This document shows, piece by piece, positions 7,193 to 11,112 of a stretch of DNA of 11,112 nt. The position numbers were made by a program, and so were the translations under genes. The notes under the pieces are model-generated. The model was not told where the DNA came from and did not search any database. It saw nothing but the letters and a program-made list of their open reading frames with translations. Origin of the DNA: an uncultured Persicitalea sp. (GTDB lineage: Bacteria > Bacteroidota > Bacteroidia > Cytophagales > Spirosomataceae); contig CATMVR010000092.1 of assembly GCA_950075905.1 (NCBI GenBank), positions 1-11,112 on the forward strand, in the 5' to 3' direction. Every line of letters begins with the position of its first letter. Positions within the stretch are counted from its first letter, which is position 1.

Positions 7193-10100
7193 TTAGCTGT
7201 ATCCGATCTGAATGGTCACCACGGTGCCGGCCCCCTGCCGGCGGTCTTCTATTTTGATTTCGATGGAGTACCCCATCTGATTGAGAAGCTCGGCGCGCTT
7301 CTGCGACAGGTTGGTCGATACCGAGGTGTATTCTTTGGGGGCCTGGTTGAGGAGCCGCCGGCTGCCTTCCCGGCCAATACCGTTATCCTCAATCTGGCAC
7401 AGCAGGGCTTCGTTGGGCAGGCCCAGAAACTGCACCCGCAGCATGCCGCGGCTGGTAAGGTGATGCAGCCCGTGCACAATGGCGTTTTCCACAAAGGGTT
7501 GAATCAGGAAGGGCGGCAGGCGGTATTCGTCCGTATTGAGCGAGCTCTGAATATCCAGCACAAAATCAAAGCGGTCTTCGTACTGCAGCTGCATCAGCTC
7601 TACGTACATCCTGAGCAGCGTGACCTCCCGCGTCAGCGAAATGTCGTGGTTCATCAGCAGCGGGTCATCTTCGCGCAGCAGGGAGTCTTCGAGGTAGGCC
7701 CGGGTTAGCCGTCCCATCTTTACGAGGTTGTCGCTGGCCCGTTCGGCGTCATGGGTCAGGATTTGCCGCTGAATGGAGGCCAGGGCATTGGACGTAAAGT
7801 GCGGGTTCATCTGCGACTGGATGGTCTGGGCCTGCAGCAGGCGCATACTGCGTTCCCGTTTTTCGAGCTGTTCCCGTTGTTCCAGCACGGTGCGGCTTTT
7901 GCGCAGGTCACGCTGCCACAGCAGCATCAGGCTCATCAGTAAGCCCAGGCCTACCAGGCTGGCGTACAGGTAAAAGTTGGGTGATTTCCAGAAATGGACA
8001 CTGGTGGTAAAATGCAGCGTGGCGATGCTGGCCTCATGGCTTTTAAAATTGCCCGACCGCGCCCGCACCAGCAGCGTGTGGGTGCCGTTAGAAAGGTTAT
8101 CGAGCGTAATCAGCGGCTGCTCCTGCCAGTCGGTCCATTGGTCCATTTCGCCTTCCAGCCGGTAGCTAAACTGCGACCGAAAGGGCCGGTCTTCGCCCAG
8201 AGCCTCGGCCCTGACCGTCACCATGTTCTGGCCCTGGGGTACCTCCACTACCTGCTCGGGGTGGATAAACGAAACCCCCTGCTGGTTTACCTGCGTAATG
8301 TAGGTACGCAGCGGGCGCGTCGACAGATCCAGCTGGGTGGGGTCCAGTACCGACAGCACCGAAGCGGAGGTGATCCAGATTCGCCCCCGCGAGTCGCGGT
8401 AGCTGCCGAGCTGCCCCGGTTCCAGCCCCATGAAGCCATTGTGGTGGTTGAAGCACTTCATCTCCACCTGCCCGCTATCGTTAAATTTTTTCAGATCGAG
8501 CACGTACAGGTTGCGCATGTCGGCAATCATGAGGTGCGTGGGGCTGATCTGCTCCACAAACTGAATGTTCTGATCAAACCGGAAATCAAACATTTTCTCG
8601 AAGAGATCCCGGGCGGGGTTGTAGCGATACAATTCCTCGCTGCCGCCCGCCCATAGCGTACCGTTCCAGTCAATATACAGCATCGGGATGCGGCCGTCGG
8701 TGGGAAACTTGCCGTTGGCCAGGGTATAAGCCGAAAACTTCCGGGTGTCCGGGTCATACTTTTCCACGCCCCCGTAGCCCGAAAACCAGTACTCTCCCGT
8801 ACTGGCTACCACCGTGCATAGCAATAATCTGTTAAACAAAGTAGAGGTTCCTCGAATTGAATCGGTCCGGAAGGGTGGGTTGATGTCTACTGTAAAGAAA
8901 TGTCGGTAACTGGCGCAAACAATTTTCTGGCGGGCCACATCCTCGGCAACGGAGAAAGGGAATGCTCCCAGGTGTTTGGGGCGGGTGAATTCCCAGTGGG
9001 AATTGGCATACCGAAACAATCCAGACCCGACAGGGAGCCAGCAGTGCCCTTTCTGATCGCGGAGGGCCCGAAAGTACCAGGTATCCGGAATAGATGCTAC
9101 ACCTTGCTTGCGTAAAGCTTGTACTTCTATCGGATAATAGCGCGAGCGCGGGATACCGCTCAGTTTTATTCCATCGTAGCGCTGAACACCCTTTTGGTGG
9201 TTCAGGAAAAGGAACTCCCCTTGGCTGTCCTCCACCACGCTCCATGTGTTAGTTACTTCTGATTCCTGAAAATTCTGGAAGCCCGTCAGCATCAGCCCCC
9301 ACAACCCCTTTTCGGTCGGTATCCAAACAACGGATGATTCGGCCTGATCCAGAAACTCAAATCGACTAAATGCGGGTGGCGCCTCGCTGATCCGCCTGGC
9401 TTGCATCGAATGGGCAGGTAAATAGTACAGCCCATTTTTGTGTACAAATATGAATGGATAGGCAAGGGTAGTCCGTATCGAAAAGGTTGTGGAGTTTAGT
9501 TCGAGAAAAGTAACAGGTGCCCCTTTTCGAATAACAGCTAGCTGGCGATCACCATTGGGAAACAGTTTGCCAAGGTGTATATTTCCGTGAATTATGGGGT
9601 CAACTCCCCAGCCGGGCTCGTCCAGTATCGTTTTGGTAAGGCCCTTACGGTAACTCACCATCTTCTGTTCAAATTGAATCAGATAAGTATCGCTAAGAGC
9701 ATGGTAGCAGGCTGTATTGACGAATCCACGGGGAAATCCGGGGAGTACTACCGGTACCAGAGTATCCCGCTGTACGGTCCATAGTCTGGCATCGCGGCCC
9801 AAAATTTGAATTTCGTTGGTATTGGCGTTGAAAAGAAGTCTATCTGTGTTTTCGAATGGGACATCGTATTTCTTGAACGTTTTCCCGTCAAAGCATGCTA
9901 GTTTGTCTCTTCCCAAAATCCATATATACCCCTTATTGTCCTCAATAATATGGTTAACCACTCCGTTCCATAACCCTTCCGCTTCGGTATAGTTCTCAAA
10001 AGTTTCGCCGTTGAATTTGCTGAGCCCGTACCAGGTGCCGCACCACACAAATCCCCGGCTATCCTTGAAGAGAGTCAGTACCTGATTCTGCACCAGCCCT

Positions 10101-10204
10101 TCGCGCACGGTGTACTTTACCACTGGGTATTCCTGGGCATAGCCTGCGTATCCGCTCAGAAAAAGGAGCAGCAGGGCTAGTACAAAGCGCGGGAAAGGGT
10201 GCAT
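7193..10204 (-). CDS. YXYXY/propeller sensor histidine kinase of the LytS (His_kinase) type
   Basis: Membrane sensor kinase paired with the LytTR regulator downstream. The start MHPFPRF at 10204 is chosen because it opens a typical signal peptide (hydrophobic 7-19, likely cut after GYA at residue 23). The frame extends 41 codons further, but those residues would bury the signal. Of 1003 residues, about 25-630 show repeated two-component propeller motifs such as LFKDSRGFVWCGTWYGLSKF, EDNKGYIWIL and DSRGRIWITSASVLSVLD. About 662-742 is a Y_Y_Y domain, 743-764 one membrane helix, then a coiled coil (765-798). The catalytic part has MNPHFTSNALASI with His802 as phospho-acceptor, an N-box with Asn907 in PFVENAIVHGLHH, and DNGIGREGS from Asp940. 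The H-box lacks the usual LF after NPHF. The propeller section upstream of about 8820 is lower in GC than the kinase half. The ligand cannot be predicted, as no transporter or enzyme cluster lies beside it. Confidence 0.95.
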   Translation of the reverse strand: MHPFPRFVLALLLLFLSGYAGYAQEYPVVKYTVREGLVQNQVLTLFKDSRGFVWCGTWYGLSKFNGETFENYTEAEGLWNGVVNHIIEDNKGYIWILGRDKLACFDGKTFKKYDVPFENTDRLLFNANTNEIQILGRDARLWTVQRDTLVPVVLPGFPRGFVNTACYHALSDTYLIQFEQKMVSYRKGLTKTILDEPGWGVDPIIHGNIHLGKLFPNGDRQLAVIRKGAPVTFLELNSTTFSIRTTLAYPFIFVHKNGLYYLPAHSMQARRISEAPPAFSRFEFLDQAESSVVWIPTEKGLWGLMLTGFQNFQESEVTNTWSVVEDSQGEFLFLNHQKGVQRYDGIKLSGIPRSRYYPIEVQALRKQGVASIPDTWYFRALRDQKGHCWLPVGSGLFRYANSHWEFTRPKHLGAFPFSVAEDVARQKIVCASYRHFFTVDINPPFRTDSIRGTSTLFNRLLLCTVVASTGEYWFSGYGGVEKYDPDTRKFSAYTLANGKFPTDGRIPMLYIDWNGTLWAGGSEELYRYNPARDLFEKMFDFRFDQNIQFVEQISPTHLMIADMRNLYVLDLKKFNDSGQVEMKCFNHHNGFMGLEPGQLGSYRDSRGRIWITSASVLSVLDPTQLDLSTRPLRTYITQVNQQGVSFIHPEQVVEVPQGQNMVTVRAEALGEDRPFRSQFSYRLEGEMDQWTDWQEQPLITLDNLSNGTHTLLVRARSGNFKSHEASIATLHFTTSVHFWKSPNFYLYASLVGLGLLMSLMLLWQRDLRKSRTVLEQREQLEKRERSMRLLQAQTIQSQMNPHFTSNALASIQRQILTHDAERASDNLVKMGRLTRAYLEDSLLREDDPLLMNHDISLTREVTLLRMYVELMQLQYEDRFDFVLDIQSSLNTDEYRLPPFLIQPFVENAIVHGLHHLTSRGMLRVQFLGLPNEALLCQIEDNGIGREGSRRLLNQAPKEYTSVSTNLSQKRAELLNQMGYSIEIKIEDRRQGAGTVVTIQIGYS

Positions 10205-10375
10205 AGGAGATTCCGGATGGTTTAGCCATTGTATGACAAGGTAATATAGGATGTTTTGGGGCAAGCGAAAAAATCCCCGCCCGAAATCGGTCGATTTTTC
10301 GTTCAATCTGTCCGTCTTACCCGGCATTGTTTAAAAATCCGTTATTTTACTATTCCATTGTATGTCCGTTTGCCT

Positions 10376-10816
10376 GTGTCCAATTTCTTTTCACAAATTC
10401 ATATAAGCAAAAAAAACGCCCGCCGACTGGCTGGGGTACTACTCGGGCTGCTGCTGGTAGCCGGGCTGGACTTCGCCTTTCCGTTCCGGCCACAGGTACC
10501 TTATTCTACCCAGATTCTGTCGGCCGATGGCAGCGTGCTGCACGCCTTTCTGAGCCGGGATGACAAATGGCGGATGCAGACAGAGCTAGCGGAAATTACA
10601 CCCCTGCTCCAAAAAACGCTCATTCAAAAAGAAGACCGGTTCTTTCTGTACCATCCGGGCGTCAACCCCCTGGCGCTGGGGCGGGCGGCGCTGCGCAACC
10701 TGCTCTCCGGGAGGCGTACCTCCGGGGCCTCTACCATTACCATGCAGGTGGTGCGACTGCTCCAGCCCCGCCAACGTACCTATGGGAGCAAACTGGTAGA
10801 AATGCTGCGGGCGTAC
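10376..10816 (+). CDS. pbpC: Penicillin-binding protein 1C, N-terminal part, interrupted
   Basis: Start of a class A PBP1C-type peptidoglycan glycosyltransferase. From a GTG at 10376 the protein has a polar, basic N-terminus, one membrane anchor (about 18-36, RLAGVLLGLLLVAGLDFAF), then the transglycosylase domain. The catalytic glutamate is Glu86 in QKEDRFFLYHPGVNPLALGRA (83-103) and the second motif is GASTITMQVVRLL (117-129), followed by TYGSKLVEMLRAY. The family then continues with a Gln-Leu-Glu-Trp-His-like segment, but here homology ends at Tyr147 (base 10816). The open frame runs on to 10975 with unrelated residues, and no other frame restores the match, so this is not a simple frameshift. 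The GTG is preferred because no in-frame ATG exists upstream; TTG codons at 10358 and 10367 are alternatives. The gene diverges from the sensor kinase across 171 bases. Confidence 0.88.
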
Positions 10817-10820
10817 CGAC
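10817..10820. other. Abrupt junction inside pbpC
   Basis: Left of this point the plus strand codes for PBP1C; right of it the coding signal switches to the minus strand with unrelated small ORFs. The minus-strand ORF starting at 10966 reads right up to the join and then continues only as antisense of pbpC, so both genes are broken at the same place. No terminal inverted repeat, target duplication or transposase is visible. Confidence 0.7.
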
Positions 10821-10966
10821 AGCCTGGTTCGCCACGCGGCAGCACCGAGCTGGTGCCGCTGCTGCAGGGCGTGCCAGAACTCGGCAAGCTCTGCCTCTGT
10901 CATCCACTGGTCCGCATGGACGTGAACGCGCGGCTCGGCGTGCCGGGCTGTGAGTTGGGTGGTCAT
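10820..10966 (-). CDS. Unrecognised small ORF, truncated at the junction
   Basis: From ATG at 10966 it encodes 49 residues before reaching the junction (start MTTQLTARHAEPRVHVHADQ, then WMTEAELAEFWHALQQRHQ). It is polar and Ala/Glu/His-rich with a probable helix in the middle, and has no signal peptide or membrane segment. The frame remains open to 10586, but that part lies antisense to pbpC and is not credible coding sequence. Its ATG overlaps the stop of the upstream ORF in ATGA, typical of tightly packed operons and phage gene blocks. I do not recognise the family; phage origin is only a guess from the small size and tight packing. Confidence 0.4.
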
Positions 10967-11112
10967 GGCTGCTGAGCCCCCGGCAGTGCTTTGGGCTGAT
11001 TCATGAACCCGGTGCTGCTCTTTTCAGGGTCTCCGACCAGGGCGAGGTACTGGACCTCAACCTTGGCGGTCTCTACCAGCACCTTGCCGACCTCGGTAAT
11101 GCGCTTCACGCG
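10963..11112 (-). CDS. Unrecognised ORF, C-terminal 49 residues (cut by window edge)
   Basis: Enters from the right edge and ends at TGA (10965-10963), giving 49 visible residues: VKRITEVGKVLVETAKVEVQ, then YLALVGDPEKSSTGFMNQPK and a short Pro/Gly/Gln-rich tail. The first half looks like an amphipathic helix. A GTG at 11109 could even be the start, which would make it a complete 48-residue protein. It is translationally coupled to the next ORF by the ATGA overlap. I do not recognise the family. Its high-GC coding sequence is clearly separate from the pbpC coding strand, supporting an origin different from the rest of the window. Confidence 0.45.
   Translation of the reverse strand, partial: RVKRITEVGKVLVETAKVEVQYLALVGDPEKSSTGFMNQPKALPGAQQP

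Noticed and set aside
10266..10301. Imperfect inverted repeat CGAAAAAATC / CGATTTTTCG in the kinase-pbpC intergenic region
   Set aside because: A/T-run dyad that needs a bulge and has no supporting consensus; it may be chance in an AT-richer spacer.
10205..10327. 41-codon N-terminal extension of the sensor kinase
   Set aside because: It would place a signal peptide internally; the ATG at 10204 opens the signal peptide directly.
10586..10819. Continuation of the minus-strand ORF from 10966 through pbpC
   Set aside because: This part is exactly antisense to conserved PBP1C coding sequence; only the part right of the junction is credible.
10817..10975. pbpC restored by a frameshift
   Set aside because: None of the three plus frames after 10816 shows the expected transglycosylase continuation, so a frameshift does not explain the loss of homology.

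Overview
The window reads as chromosomal DNA from a member of the Bacteroidota, most likely a Cytophagales (Spirosoma/Dyadobacter-like) bacterium. This rests on the gene families and their style: a YXYXY/propeller LytTR-type sensor kinase, a nuoK-nuoL-nuoM tail of complex I, and a promoter of the TTG-N19-TAnnTTTG type. Hand counts of individual rows give about 55-65% GC in most genes. The genus is inference; no rRNA or other marker is present.

Almost everything is on the minus strand, so transcription runs right to left. From low to high coordinates the window holds: the start of nuoM (cut by the left edge), nuoL and nuoK (membrane proton-pumping arm of NADH:quinone oxidoreductase, one operon); a DnaQ-like 3'-5' exonuclease with an ExoX-like C-terminal module; glpK (glycerol kinase), standing alone and followed by a strong intrinsic terminator; a stand-alone LytTR DNA-binding protein followed by a bidirectional-looking terminator; then a two-component pair, a LytTR response regulator and a 1003-residue sensor kinase with propeller, Y_Y_Y and His_kinase domains. 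Diverging from the kinase, on the plus strand, is the 5' part of pbpC (penicillin-binding protein 1C).

The kinase, response regulator and small LytTR protein form a local regulatory module. The kinase should sense an extracytoplasmic signal and phosphorylate the response regulator. Between the response regulator and the small LytTR gene are two AACAGTT direct repeats resembling LytTR target half-sites, a short dyad, and a -7-like box without a clear -33 element. This suggests that the small regulator's gene is a target of the pathway (inference).

The right end is anomalous. pbpC is homologous to its family up to about 10816 and then stops matching in any frame. The last ~295 bases instead carry two tiny unrecognised minus-strand ORFs that overlap at ATGA, one cut by the join and one by the window edge. 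This looks like a chimeric assembly join, or less likely an illegitimate insertion. I found no tRNA, rRNA, CRISPR array or recognisable insertion sequence, and no clear new biological system. The regulatory module and the right-hand junction deserve the most attention.
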